Below, one piece after another: positions 20,991-29,465 of a stretch of DNA of 64,000 bases. The position numbers were made by a program, and so were the translations under genes. The stretch comes from Sphingopyxis sp. (GTDB lineage Bacteria > Pseudomonadota > Alphaproteobacteria > Sphingomonadales > Sphingomonadaceae): the NCBI RefSeq assembly GCF_016463645.1, contig NZ_JAEMQX010000004.1, positions 35,496 through 99,495 of the forward strand, written 5' to 3'. The notes beneath the pieces are model-generated. The model was not told the origin of the DNA, made no database searches, and saw nothing but the letters and a program-made list of their open reading frames with translations. The number at the start of each line of letters is the position of its first letter. The stretch's first letter is position 1.

Positions 20991-22181
20991 ATGAGCGACG
21001 CCTGCCCTCCCGCCGATCTGCATCAAAGGCTGACGGCGGATGTGGCCGGCCACCGGCTGGAACTGCTCTTCGACGGCGGCGACCGGCTGACCCGGCTGCT
21101 CGACCTGATCAACGGCGCCGCGCACAGCATCGACATCATCATGTATATCTTCGAGGGCGATACCGCCGGGCTGCGCATCCTCGATGCCTTGTTGACCGCC
21201 GCAAGGCGCGGCGTCCGCGTGCGTGCGGTGATCGACAGTTTCGGATCGGGCGATACGCCCGACAGCCTGTTCGCACCGCTTCGCGAGGCCGGCGGCAGCG
21301 TCACCTTTTTCTCGCGCCGCTGGCGCTCGACCTATCTGATCCGCAATCACCAGAAGCTGATCCTGGTCGACGAATATATCGCCGTTACCGGCGGGTTCAA
21401 CATCGCCGACGACTATCTGAGCCCCCCGCGCAGCGACTGCTGGTTCGACATCGGAATGATTATCAAGGGACCGAGCATCGCGCGTGCCGCGCAATGGTTC
21501 GAGGAAATCCATGATTATGCCGTCAATGACGACGGCAAGGTGCTGACCCTGCGGCGGCTGATCCGCGAGTGGCCCATCGACGGCGGAGCGGTATCCTGGC
21601 TCGTCGGCGGGCCGACGCAGCGGCTTTCGCCATGGGCACGCGCGGTCCGCGCCGACCTCACGGATGCCCGGCAGCTCGACATGGCGATGGCCTATTTCTC
21701 GCCGGGCCAAGGCATGCTCCGCCGCCTCGGGCGCGTCGCGCAGCGGGGACGCGCGCGCTTCGTGATGGCGGGCAAGTCGGACAATCCCGCAACGATCGGC
21801 GCATCACGGCTGCTCTACGGCTACCTTCTGCGCAAGACCGCCGATGTCTGGGAATATCGCCCCTGCCGGCTGCACATGAAGCTGATCGTCATCGACGATG
21901 TCGTCTACATCGGATCGGCCAATTTCGACGTCCGCAGCCTGTTCGTGAACGTCGAGGTGATGGTGCGGATCGCCGACGCCGGATTCGCCGGAAAAATGCG
22001 CAATTTTCTCGCGAGCTTGCGGCCCGATTGCGACATCATCACGTCCGAATCGCACAAGGCGCGCGGCAACTGGCTCACGCGGATACGCTGGACGCTCGCA
22101 TGGTTCGTCGTGGGCGTTGTCGATTATACCGTGTCGCGGAAGCTCAACTTCGGTCTCGGCGATCCGGATCCGGAGGTATGA
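20991..22181 (+). CDS. Phospholipase D-family cardiolipin synthase-like protein
   Basis: Two HKD motifs define the family: HQKLILVDEYIAVTGGFN (first half) and HMKLIVIDDVVYIGSANFD (second half). Cardiolipin synthases of this type join two phosphatidylglycerols. The protein is about 396 residues from ATG 20991; an earlier ATG at 20934 would add 19 residues that do not look like a signal or membrane helix. Unlike ClsA, it has no pair of N-terminal transmembrane helices and is closer to the ClsB-like short form. The gene is divergent from rpoZ. Confidence 0.83.
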   Translation: MSDACPPADLHQRLTADVAGHRLELLFDGGDRLTRLLDLINGAAHSIDIIMYIFEGDTAGLRILDALLTAARRGVRVRAVIDSFGSGDTPDSLFAPLREAGGSVTFFSRRWRSTYLIRNHQKLILVDEYIAVTGGFNIADDYLSPPRSDCWFDIGMIIKGPSIARAAQWFEEIHDYAVNDDGKVLTLRRLIREWPIDGGAVSWLVGGPTQRLSPWARAVRADLTDARQLDMAMAYFSPGQGMLRRLGRVAQRGRARFVMAGKSDNPATIGASRLLYGYLLRKTADVWEYRPCRLHMKLIVIDDVVYIGSANFDVRSLFVNVEVMVRIADAGFAGKMRNFLASLRPDCDIITSESHKARGNWLTRIRWTLAWFVVGVVDYTVSRKLNFGLGDPDPEV

Positions 22182-22191
22182 TCGAAGGGGT

Positions 22192-22830
22192 CTAGTCCTT
22201 CCAGCCCCAGAAAAGGAAGCACGGCGGGACGTTCACCCATTCGAAGGCGTTGTCGATGCGCTTGAAATGCGCCGCGAGAAAATCGCGCGCGCGGGCGCGG
22301 AACTGGTAGACGAGAAATGCGCCGCCCGGGCGCAGCACGCGGTGCGTCGCGGCGGCGATCGCGGGACCGACACCGGCCGGCAGCGTCGAGAAGGGCAAGC
22401 CCGAGAGGACGTAATCGGCCTGCTCGAAGCCATGCGCGCGGACGATCTCCTCGACATCCGCCGCCGAGCCGTGGACCGCGATGAAGCGGCTGTCGCGAAT
22501 GTCCTTCCGCAGATAGTCGATGAAATCCTCGTTCGTATCGATCGCGATCAGCGTCGCATCGCCCGCCATGCGCTCGAGAACGGGGCGGCAGAAAGTGCCG
22601 ACGCCCGGACCATATTCGACGAACAGCCTGGTATTCTTCCAGTCGACGGGACGCAGCATGTGGCGGATCAGCGTCGGCGACGACGGCACGATCGATCCCA
22701 CCATGACCGGATGCTTGATGAAACCGCGGACGAACATGCCCCACGGCCCGAAAAAGCGTTTGAGGCCCTCGCGCAGCCGACGGGCCAGCGGGGCTTTCGA
22801 TTGCTGGGCCTGCGCCCGGGGATTGGTCAT
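22192..22830 (-). CDS. SAM-dependent methyltransferase, phospholipid N-methyltransferase-like
   Basis: The protein is 212 residues from ATG 22830. The class I SAM-binding motif is VEYGPGVGTF (about residue 57), with an acidic loop AIDTNEDF and motif LSGLPFSTLP. Early residues (FIKHPVMVGSIVPSSPTLIRHML) match the PmtA/Ksg-like phospholipid N-methyltransferase group, which converts phosphatidylethanolamine to phosphatidylcholine precursors. The family was once annotated as rRNA adenine methyltransferase-like. Convergent placement next to a cardiolipin synthase-like gene supports a lipid role. Substrate is inferred. Confidence 0.75.
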   Translation of the reverse strand: MTNPRAQAQQSKAPLARRLREGLKRFFGPWGMFVRGFIKHPVMVGSIVPSSPTLIRHMLRPVDWKNTRLFVEYGPGVGTFCRPVLERMAGDATLIAIDTNEDFIDYLRKDIRDSRFIAVHGSAADVEEIVRAHGFEQADYVLSGLPFSTLPAGVGPAIAAATHRVLRPGGAFLVYQFRARARDFLAAHFKRIDNAFEWVNVPPCFLFWGWKD

Positions 22831-22979
22831 GATGGCTTTCGCGTTGTTGCGGTTGGTCAAATGCGTGGCAAAATCGTGACGGTCGCGCAAGAAAAGAGTC
22901 TGTCTTGACTCTGGACAGACAGCCGCCCGCGTGTAGGGACAGGCGGCATTGACGGCCGGAACAACAGGGAGGGGCGGAC

Positions 22980-24278
22980 ATGGCGACACCATCGCATTCC
23001 ATCCCTTCGGACCGCATGGCGGTGCTCTTTGCGGTGATGCTGGTCGCGGCGGCCGGCAATACCGCGATGCAATCGATCCTGCCCGCAATCGGCACCGAAC
23101 TGAAAATACCCGATGTCTGGGTCAGCCTTGCATTCAGCTGGTCGGCGCTGCTCTGGGTCCTGACCGCGCCACATTGGGCGCGCCAATCGGACAAGCGCGG
23201 CCGCAAGGCCCTGATGGCACTTGGCGTCATCGGTTTCCTGTCGTCGATGGCATTGTGCGGTCTCGTGCTGTGGGCAGGCCTGAAGGGCCTTGTCGGCGCC
23301 GGGATCACCTTCATCATTTTCGCGCTGTTCCGCAGCCTTTACGGCGGATTGGGCTCGGCCGCCCCTCCCGCGGTACAGGCTTATGTCGCCTCGCGCACCG
23401 ATCCCGAGCAACGCACACAGGCTCTTTCGCTCGTATCCTCGTCCTTCGGGATCGGGACGGTCATCGGGCCTGCGGTCGCGCCCTATTTCATTCTGCCGGT
23501 CGTCGGAATGGCAGGTCCGATGCTGATATTCGCGCTGATCGGACTGATCGTGCTGATCATGCTGCGCTGGCGACTGCCCAACGACACCCCTCGCTTCGCG
23601 GCGCGCGGCGCGATCGCTCCCTACCCCCTGTCGGCCGGCCCGAACGAGCCCTCGGGCGAGGAGGAGAATGACCCGAGCGCCCCTGTGCAGGAATCGCTGA
23701 GCTGGCGCGACACGCGGGTTCGGCCGTGGTTGCTCGCCGGCTTCCTCGGGGGGCAGGCGCAAGCGATGATGATTGGCGTCATCGGCTTCCTCATCCTCGA
23801 CCGGCTTCATTTGCGCGGAGACCCGAAAACCGCTGCCGGGCTCACGGGAACGGTCCTGATGGCCAGCGCATTTGCCACTCTGTTGGCGCAATGGGGACTG
23901 ATTCCGCTTTTCAGGATGACCCCGCGCCCGACGGTCCTCTGGGGCGCCGCTCTCGCCATCTGCGGGATATTGATGACCGGGCTTGCGCAGGACCTCCACG
24001 GCATCATCATCGGCTTCGCCCTTGCCTCGCTCGGTTTCGGGCTGTTCCGCCCCGGCTTCACCGCGGGCGCGTCGCTATCGGTACCACGCCGCGATCAGGG
24101 CGCGGTCGCGGGGATGACCGCATCGATCAACGGATCGGCCTATATCATATCGCCCGCGATCGGCGTGCTGCTCTACAACTGGCACGCGATGGTCGCCTAT
24201 GGCCTGATGGCGGGTTTTTGCGGCTGGCTGGCAATCTGGGGCTGGTCGGCACTCAAGCCGAACCAGCCCGGAACCTAG
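22980..24278 (+). CDS. MFS transporter
   Basis: This 432-residue protein has about 12 hydrophobic helices. The loop 2-3 motif of the major facilitator superfamily is visible as HWARQSDKRGRKALM, and helix 5 carries the GIGTVIGPAVAPYF drug/proton antiport-like motif. There is a charged central loop (about 205-240) between the two six-helix halves. Substrate cannot be read from sequence. It is divergent from the methyltransferase gene and nearly abuts the CDC48-like gene, which is convergent (7-bp gap). Confidence 0.82.
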   Translation: MATPSHSIPSDRMAVLFAVMLVAAAGNTAMQSILPAIGTELKIPDVWVSLAFSWSALLWVLTAPHWARQSDKRGRKALMALGVIGFLSSMALCGLVLWAGLKGLVGAGITFIIFALFRSLYGGLGSAAPPAVQAYVASRTDPEQRTQALSLVSSSFGIGTVIGPAVAPYFILPVVGMAGPMLIFALIGLIVLIMLRWRLPNDTPRFAARGAIAPYPLSAGPNEPSGEEENDPSAPVQESLSWRDTRVRPWLLAGFLGGQAQAMMIGVIGFLILDRLHLRGDPKTAAGLTGTVLMASAFATLLAQWGLIPLFRMTPRPTVLWGAALAICGILMTGLAQDLHGIIIGFALASLGFGLFRPGFTAGASLSVPRRDQGAVAGMTASINGSAYIISPAIGVLLYNWHAMVAYGLMAGFCGWLAIWGWSALKPNQPGT

Positions 24279-24285
24279 CTGAAAG

Positions 24286-26607
24286 TCAGTCCTTCGGTTC
24301 CTCATGCTTGCGCTCGCGCGAGGGCTTGAGCATGCCGGGCGCGAAAAAGCCGATCGGATCGACGCTCATCGCCGCCTGCTTGATTTCGCCCTGGATCTTT
24401 TCATAATCCTTTTCCATCGCCTCGGTCACCGACGCGCGCGTATCCTTCAGCGCGGCCTCGAAATCCTCCATCGTCACCGTCTCGCTGTCCATCGAGCGCT
24501 TGAGCGCGGCAAGGCCGGCACGACGGGTCAGATCCTCGAGGTCAGCGCCGGTAAAGCGATCCGACCTTTCGGCGAGGGCGCCCAGATCGACCTCCTCCGC
24601 CAGCGGCATCCTGGCCGTCTGGATTTCAAGGATGCGCTTGCGTCCCTCGGCGTTGGGGACCGAGACGTAGATGAGCTCGTCGAGCCGCCCTGGACGGAGC
24701 AGCGCGGGATCGATCAGGTTCGGACGGTTCGTCGCCCCGATCACGACTACCGACTGCATCTCCTCGATCCCGTCCATCTCGGCAAGGATCGTGTTGACGA
24801 CGCGTTCGGTCACCTGCGGCTCGCCCGATGTCCCGCTGCCACGCGCGGGCACAAGGCTGTCGAGTTCGTCGATGAAGATGATCGTCGGCGCGACGGCACG
24901 CGCGCGCTGGAACAGCCGCGCGATCTGTTGCTCGCTCTCGCCATACCATTTCGAGAGGAGGTCCGACGATTTGATCGAGATGAAGTTCGCGTCGGATTCG
25001 CGTGCCGCCGCCTTCGCCAGCAGGGTCTTGCCGGTTCCGGGAGGCCCATAAAGCAGAAAGCCCTTGGCCGGGCGAATCCCGAGCCGCCGGAAGGCCGCGG
25101 GATTCTTCAACGGCAGTTCGATTCCCTCGATCAGCTTGTCGCGCGCGGCATCGAGTCCGCCGATGTCGCTCCAGCGCGTCTTCGGCGCCTGCACCATCAC
25201 CTCGCGCATCGCCGACGGCTGGACGCGCTTCAGCGCATTGTTGAAGTCCTCGCGCGTGACGCGCAGTTCCTCGAGCACTTCGGGCGGGATCGTCCCGGCC
25301 TCGAGGTCGAGCTTGGGCATGATCCGCCGCACCGCCTCGATCGCGGCCTCGCGCGTGAGCGCCGCCATATCGGCTCCGACGAAGCCGAACGTCGTCCGCG
25401 CAAGCTCGTCGAGATCGACATTCTCGCCGAGCGGCATGCCGCGCGTATGGATGCCCAATATCTCGCGCCGCCCCTTCTCGTCGGGAACGCCGATCACGAT
25501 TTCGCGATCGAAACGGCCGGGCCGCCGCAGCGCCTCGTCGATCGCGTCGGGGCGGTTGGTCGCCGCGATCACGACGAGGTTGGTGCGCGGTTCGAGCCCG
25601 TCCATCAGCGTCAAAAGCTGCGCGACAATGCGTTTTTCGGCCTCGCCCTGCACCTGTCCGCGCTTGGGCGCGATCGAATCGATCTCGTCGATAAACAGGA
25701 TCGAGGGCGCCGACTTCGTCGCCTCCTCGAAGATATCGCGCAGCCGCTTTTCGGATTCGCCATAAGCGCTGCCCATGATCTCGGGGCCGTTGATCAGGAA
25801 GAATTGCGCTTCGCTTTCATTGGCGACCGCGCGTGCAAGCCGCGTCTTGCCCGTACCCGGCGGGCCGTGCAGCAGCACGCCGCGCGGCGGATCGACGCCG
25901 AGGCGGCGGAACAGCTCGGGATAACGCAGCGGCAGCTCGACCATCTCGCGCAACTGGTCGATCGTCTCGCCCAGCCCGCCGAGATCGTCATAGGTGACGT
26001 CGGTGCGCCGCGCGTCCTGCGGCTCCTGATATTCGGGGAGCAGCTCGATTTCGGTATTTTCATCGATGAAGACGACACCCTTCGGGCTCGCCGACACGAC
26101 GAGCAGGCGCACCTCGGCGAGCGCATAGGCCGGCGCGTTGAGCATCTGGCGAAGCTGCGGCGGCATATCGCCCGAGGGAAGCCGCTGCTGCCCTGCGGTG
26201 GCGACCGTATCGCCCGCAACGAGCGGGCGCCCGAAAAAGCTGCGCTTCAGCGCGTTGGCCGAGCCCTGCAGCCGGAGGTTTTCCTGCGCGGGGGCAAAGA
26301 CGACGCGCGTCGCGGGACGCGTTTCGACGCGGCTCAATACGACCATGTCGCCGGCGCCGGCGCCGGCATTGGCGCGCTGCAGGCCGTCGAGGCGAATGAC
26401 TTCGAGCCCTTCATCCTCGGCATAGGGCAGGACAACACGCGACGCTGTGTCGCGCTTGCCTGTAATCTGGATGATATCACCCTCGGTGACGCCGAGTTCG
26501 GCCATGGCGGATCGCGGAATACGCGCGATCCCGCCGCCGCTTTCCTCGGCCCGGGCATTGGCCACCTGCAGTTTGACCAGTTTTTCTTTTACCGCTGCAT
26601 CGGCCAA
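24286..26607 (-). CDS. CDC48/p97/VAT-like double AAA+ ATPase
   Basis: This 773-residue protein has the complete CDC48 plan. An N-terminal double-psi beta-barrel and CDC48_2 region covers residues 5-190. The D1 ATPase has Walker A GPPGTGKT at about 248-255, Walker B ILFIDEIDSIAPKR and SRH ATNRPDAIDEALRRPGRFDRE. D2 has Walker A GPPGTGKT at about 525, Walker B IIFIDELDSLVPAR and [17 protein letters not shown]. Both P-loops and both Walker B acidic pairs are intact. In eukaryotes and archaea this enzyme extracts and unfolds proteins; bacterial members occur sporadically, including in sphingomonads. The C-terminus is a basic/acidic tail, not an HbYX motif. Confidence 0.9.
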   Translation of the reverse strand: MADAAVKEKLVKLQVANARAEESGGGIARIPRSAMAELGVTEGDIIQITGKRDTASRVVLPYAEDEGLEVIRLDGLQRANAGAGAGDMVVLSRVETRPATRVVFAPAQENLRLQGSANALKRSFFGRPLVAGDTVATAGQQRLPSGDMPPQLRQMLNAPAYALAEVRLLVVSASPKGVVFIDENTEIELLPEYQEPQDARRTDVTYDDLGGLGETIDQLREMVELPLRYPELFRRLGVDPPRGVLLHGPPGTGKTRLARAVANESEAQFFLINGPEIMGSAYGESEKRLRDIFEEATKSAPSILFIDEIDSIAPKRGQVQGEAEKRIVAQLLTLMDGLEPRTNLVVIAATNRPDAIDEALRRPGRFDREIVIGVPDEKGRREILGIHTRGMPLGENVDLDELARTTFGFVGADMAALTREAAIEAVRRIMPKLDLEAGTIPPEVLEELRVTREDFNNALKRVQPSAMREVMVQAPKTRWSDIGGLDAARDKLIEGIELPLKNPAAFRRLGIRPAKGFLLYGPPGTGKTLLAKAAARESDANFISIKSSDLLSKWYGESEQQIARLFQRARAVAPTIIFIDELDSLVPARGSGTSGEPQVTERVVNTILAEMDGIEEMQSVVVIGATNRPNLIDPALLRPGRLDELIYVSVPNAEGRKRILEIQTARMPLAEEVDLGALAERSDRFTGADLEDLTRRAGLAALKRSMDSETVTMEDFEAALKDTRASVTEAMEKDYEKIQGEIKQAAMSVDPIGFFAPGMLKPSRERKHEEPKD

Positions 26608-26762
26608 GGCGTGTCTCCCGCAAAATCGTCAGAATGCGAAAGATAGGATGGTGGTTCCCCTTTTGCGACCCCCCGGATGCAGCTTTGATACATCCGATTT
26701 TATGACGCACCGCACAAAATTCTGGCATGTCCGTGAGGCACATGCCATCATCGGCACCCGAT

Positions 26763-27641
26763 ATGCCACGCCTTCCTCCCATCAGCAGCATGGAAGCCTT
26801 TCTGGAGGTCGCCCGCCACGGCACGGTCAAGGCGGCGGCGCTCGAACTCGGCCTGTCGATGCCCGCGCTGTCGCGCCGGATCCAGACGCTGGAGCACGCC
26901 GTCGGCCGCCCGCTCTTCAATCGCCATCATCACGGGCTCAGCCTGACCGAAACCGGACGCGCGCTACACGAACAGCTGTCGCCCATCCTCGACGAATTGC
27001 GCACCGTGATCGGCCAGGTCGGCAGCCCCGATGCGTCGCTTCGCCTGCACCTCAATGTCCTGCCGCTCTTTGCGCAGCAGCGCCTGTTCCCGCGCCTTCC
27101 CGAACTCCGCCGCCAGCATCCCGAACTGCATATCGACATCGACACCATGTCGCACGGCGAGGCGCGGCTGGGCGAAGGCATCGACGCGGCGATCGCGCTC
27201 GCGCGCTCGATCGACCCGGCGCTCTATGCGGCGCGGCTCGATCAGGACAAGGTGTTCCCGATCGCCTCGCGCGCGCTGACCGACGGCGACCGGACTATCA
27301 CGGTCCCCGAACAGATGCAGCGGATGACGGTGCTGCTTCATCGTGAAATGCCCGAGACCTTTACCGAATGGAAGAAGGCGGTCGGCATGCCCTATCTGGA
27401 ACCGGCGGGGATCGACTATTTCGATTCGGGACCGCTGATGCTCGAGGCCGCGGCGCAGGGCATCGGCGTCGCCTTCATGCACGGCCACCATTTCGACGAC
27501 GCGCACGACCCGCGGCTCGTCCGTCTCTTCGATTTCGACGTCGACAGCCCGTACAGCTACTGGTTCGTCTGTCGCCCGCGCGCGCTGCGCCAGCCCGCGG
27601 TGAAACTCTTCCATGACTGGCTGCTGGCGGCAAAAATCTGA
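26763..27641 (+). CDS. LysR-family transcriptional regulator
   Basis: The protein is about 292 residues from ATG 26763. The N-terminal winged HTH (ISSMEAFLEVARHGTVKAAALELGLSMPALSRRIQTLE in pieces) is typical of LysR. The remainder is the periplasmic-binding-like effector domain with LHLNVLPLFAQQRLFPRLPELRRQHPELHIDI in pieces. Start sites at 26727 and 26742 are also possible; the last of these has GAGG nearby. The gene is divergent from the CDC48-like gene. Target and inducer are unknown. Confidence 0.85.
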   Translation: MPRLPPISSMEAFLEVARHGTVKAAALELGLSMPALSRRIQTLEHAVGRPLFNRHHHGLSLTETGRALHEQLSPILDELRTVIGQVGSPDASLRLHLNVLPLFAQQRLFPRLPELRRQHPELHIDIDTMSHGEARLGEGIDAAIALARSIDPALYAARLDQDKVFPIASRALTDGDRTITVPEQMQRMTVLLHREMPETFTEWKKAVGMPYLEPAGIDYFDSGPLMLEAAAQGIGVAFMHGHHFDDAHDPRLVRLFDFDVDSPYSYWFVCRPRALRQPAVKLFHDWLLAAKI

Positions 27642-27648
27642 GGAGAAA

Positions 27649-27723
27649 TGGTGCTGCTGGACAGGATTGAACTGTCGACCTCGTCATTACCAATGACGCG
27701 CTCTACCACTGAGCTACAGCAGC
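27649..27723 (-). tRNA. tRNA-Thr(GGT)
   Basis: Read leftward, the sequence folds as a tRNA: acceptor GCTGCTG pairs with CAGCAGC, the D-arm contains TAGCTCAGTGGTAGAGC, and the anticodon stem CGTCA/TGACG encloses the loop TTGGTAA with anticodon GGT (reads ACC/ACU, threonine). The T-arm is CGACAGTTCAATCCTGTC and the 3' CCA is encoded. It is chromosomal and lies between the LysR gene and a small ORF. Confidence 0.95.
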
Positions 27724-27839
27724 AACCGATAAGCCCCGGAACGCATGTTCACTGGGCAGGCGCGGCCTATGGCGGGGCTCCCCTCGCCTGTCAAGGTGCG
27801 AGGCTTGACGATATGGCAATTTCGCGAGATTGGCCGCGT

Positions 27840-27968
27840 ATGAGCAAGACGCCCTCCCCCGCCGACATCGAACGCGAGCGTCGCCTCGCGGAAGCGCTGC
27901 GCGACAATCTGCGCAAGCGCAAGGCGCAGGCGCGCGAAGCCAGGACCGGGACCCCGCCTAAAGACTGA
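27840..27968 (+). CDS. Small hypothetical protein (42 aa)
   Basis: This short ORF starts at ATG 27840 and is almost wholly helical and charged (MSKTPSPADIERERRLAEAL, then RDNLRKRKAQAREAR). The frame is open upstream, but that part crosses the tRNA-Thr gene and is not credible. Codon choice agrees with its neighbours. No family recognised. It ends inside the 3' end of the convergent DUF1905 gene. Confidence 0.5.
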   Translation: MSKTPSPADIERERRLAEALRDNLRKRKAQAREARTGTPPKD

Positions 27969-28272
27969 CCGTCACCGTGACCTCGTCGCCTTCGACGAGG
28001 CTTTCGGCTTTCCGGACTGCGGCTTTGACCGGCAACAACCAGCCACCGCTTTCCTTGTGCGGGAAGACCGATGTACTCCAGCTCGTGCCGCCGATCGCCG
28101 CGCGCACCTTCGCCGAGCCAAAACCCCTCCGCCCGTCGAGCCACTGTCCGCTAATCGCTGCAAGACGGATTCCGTCGCCTGCCTCGCCAGCGATAGTGAC
28201 GAAGAACCACGCCGCGGGCGCGGTCGCCGACTGCCAGCGCCAGAGCGGCGTCGTGACCGTGAAATCCTCCAA
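27958..28272 (-). CDS. DUF1905 domain protein
   Basis: The protein is 104 residues if it starts at the TTG at 28272, which is 5 nt after the cyclophilin stop codon; no ATG is available in frame nearby. The sequence runs FTVTTPLWRWQ, APAAWFFVTIAGEAG, GFGSAKVRAAIGGTSWSTSVFPHKESGGWLLPVKAAVRKAE (in pieces) and EGDEVTVTVSL, which is the compact DUF1905 beta-barrel. Function unknown; such domains are often small stress- or antibiotic-associated proteins. It probably forms an operon with the cyclophilin. Confidence 0.72.
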   Translation of the reverse strand: MEDFTVTTPLWRWQSATAPAAWFFVTIAGEAGDGIRLAAISGQWLDGRRGFGSAKVRAAIGGTSWSTSVFPHKESGGWLLPVKAAVRKAESLVEGDEVTVTVSL

Positions 28273-28277
28273 ATGCG

Positions 28278-29300
28278 CTACTTCGCCGCCACCGGACGCA
28301 CGGGCACGGGTATATTGCAGATGTCCGCGCCGCCGGCGGGCCGGATGAAAAAGGGATCCCGGCGGTTCGCGCGCGCGTCGGCGTAGCGGGCGAAGCTGTC
28401 GCTGTCGGTCGACAGATATTCGAAGCGCGGCCGGTCGGCAGCAGGCAGGTCGGTCGCAATACGGATCGAAATGATCGCGACACGATCGGCCGCATCCTCG
28501 TAAAAGCCGAGTGCGCCGGTCCCGCGCGGCAGGCTCGACAGATGCTCGATCCCGCTGATCACGCGGCCGACGACCGCGATATTGCGGTCGAGATGGCGCG
28601 GGGCATGTCCGATCACGGCATAGAGCTCGGCACCCGAACCGGTATCGGGCGACAGGTTTCGACCGACGCCGACCGCGCCATAGCAATGGAGCGGCCAGCG
28701 GCTATCCGGAACCTGCGCATCCGAATATCCGATCGGCCATCCGTCCGCGAACATCACGTCCGGCGCGTAGGCATCCGCCATTGACATACCGCCGAAAATA
28801 TCGCGCTTTCCCGCCCGTTCAATCTGCTCCCCCCTCCGGGCCGCCTCGTCTTTCGACAGCCGGATGGCCGGCTTGCCGTCGACCGACGTCTGGCTGCTTG
28901 CGGGGTCCGAGTTCACATATTCGACCTCCGGCACCGTCGCCAACCCTGCCGGCAACGCCTTCTTCTCGGTCGCATCGCCCCATTGCGCGACATAATTGTC
29001 CTGCACACGGTTGACGCTGGTGCCGTCCCACCAGTGCGCGGCGGCAAGCTTGCGGATATTGCCGATCCATCCCTGGCTGAACGGCGCCGGCATCAACTGG
29101 ATGATGACGCGGCGCTGTCTGCCCTTCGCGTCGGGCGCAAGGTCCATTACGAGCAGGTCGGCGGGCGCGATGGCGACCCAGTCGCCGGCGGGGGCCGCGG
29201 CCGCGATCTCGCCTGGCGACGGGACGGGTGCGGGTTCTGCGGCGAATGCCGGAAGGACGAACGACGTGGCAGCGACAGCAGCGAGGAAAAGATGTTTCAT
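28278..29300 (-). CDS. Exported cyclophilin-type peptidylprolyl isomerase
   Basis: The protein is 340 residues from ATG 29300. A signal peptide (MKHLFLAAVAATSFVLPAFAAEP in pieces, cleaved after AFA) precedes a periplasmic domain. Cyclophilin features are NRVQDNYVAQWGD (substrate/catalytic block), LHCYGAVGVGR, ELYAVIGHAPRHLDRNIAVVGRVISGIEHLSSLPRG in pieces and an Ile-rich last strand. The family catalyses prolyl cis-trans isomerisation in the envelope. The frame is open upstream without a stop into the ICE recombinase (see the fusion entry); the signal peptide and the region before it mark the true native start. DUF1905 follows 5 nt downstream. Confidence 0.82.
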   Translation of the reverse strand: MKHLFLAAVAATSFVLPAFAAEPAPVPSPGEIAAAAPAGDWVAIAPADLLVMDLAPDAKGRQRRVIIQLMPAPFSQGWIGNIRKLAAAHWWDGTSVNRVQDNYVAQWGDATEKKALPAGLATVPEVEYVNSDPASSQTSVDGKPAIRLSKDEAARRGEQIERAGKRDIFGGMSMADAYAPDVMFADGWPIGYSDAQVPDSRWPLHCYGAVGVGRNLSPDTGSGAELYAVIGHAPRHLDRNIAVVGRVISGIEHLSSLPRGTGALGFYEDAADRVAIISIRIATDLPAADRPRFEYLSTDSDSFARYADARANRRDPFFIRPAGGADICNIPVPVRPVAAK

Positions 29301-29374
29301 GTCCGGTGTCTGCCACGGCCAATCGGCTTGCGAAAGCCCCGTCGAGCGACTAGGGCCCGCGTTCCAGTGCATGC

Positions 29375-29465
29375 GGAGCGGTGGCCGAGTGGTCGAAGGC
29401 GCTCGCCTGGAAAGTGAGTATACGTCAAAAGCGTATCGAGGGTTCGAATCCCTCCCGCTCCGCCA
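29375..29465 (+). tRNA. tRNA-Ser(GGA), ICE integration target
   Basis: This 91-nt class II tRNA has acceptor GGAGCGG pairing with CCGCTCC, discriminator G and an encoded CCA. The anticodon stem encloses the loop CTGGAAA, anticodon GGA (reads UCC/UCU). The long variable arm (TACGTCAAAAGCGTA) is the serine signature. The gene is complete, and element sequence starts immediately after its CCA, so integration at the 3' end preserved it. It is divergent from the cyclophilin gene. Confidence 0.96.
29443..29465. other. Probable attL core of the ICE (3' end of tRNA-Ser)
   Basis: The element-borne recombinase gene abuts the 3' end of tRNA-Ser. The T-arm/acceptor half (TTCGAATCCCTCCCGCTCCG then CCA) is the part expected to be duplicated at the far end. 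The right copy is outside the window, so the exact core is inferred from position only. Confidence 0.55.

Noticed and set aside
24304..26646. 780-codon plus-strand ORF
   Set aside because: It lies wholly antisense to the CDC48-like gene, has Arg/Asp-rich low-quality sequence and no domain; an artefact of high GC third-position bias.
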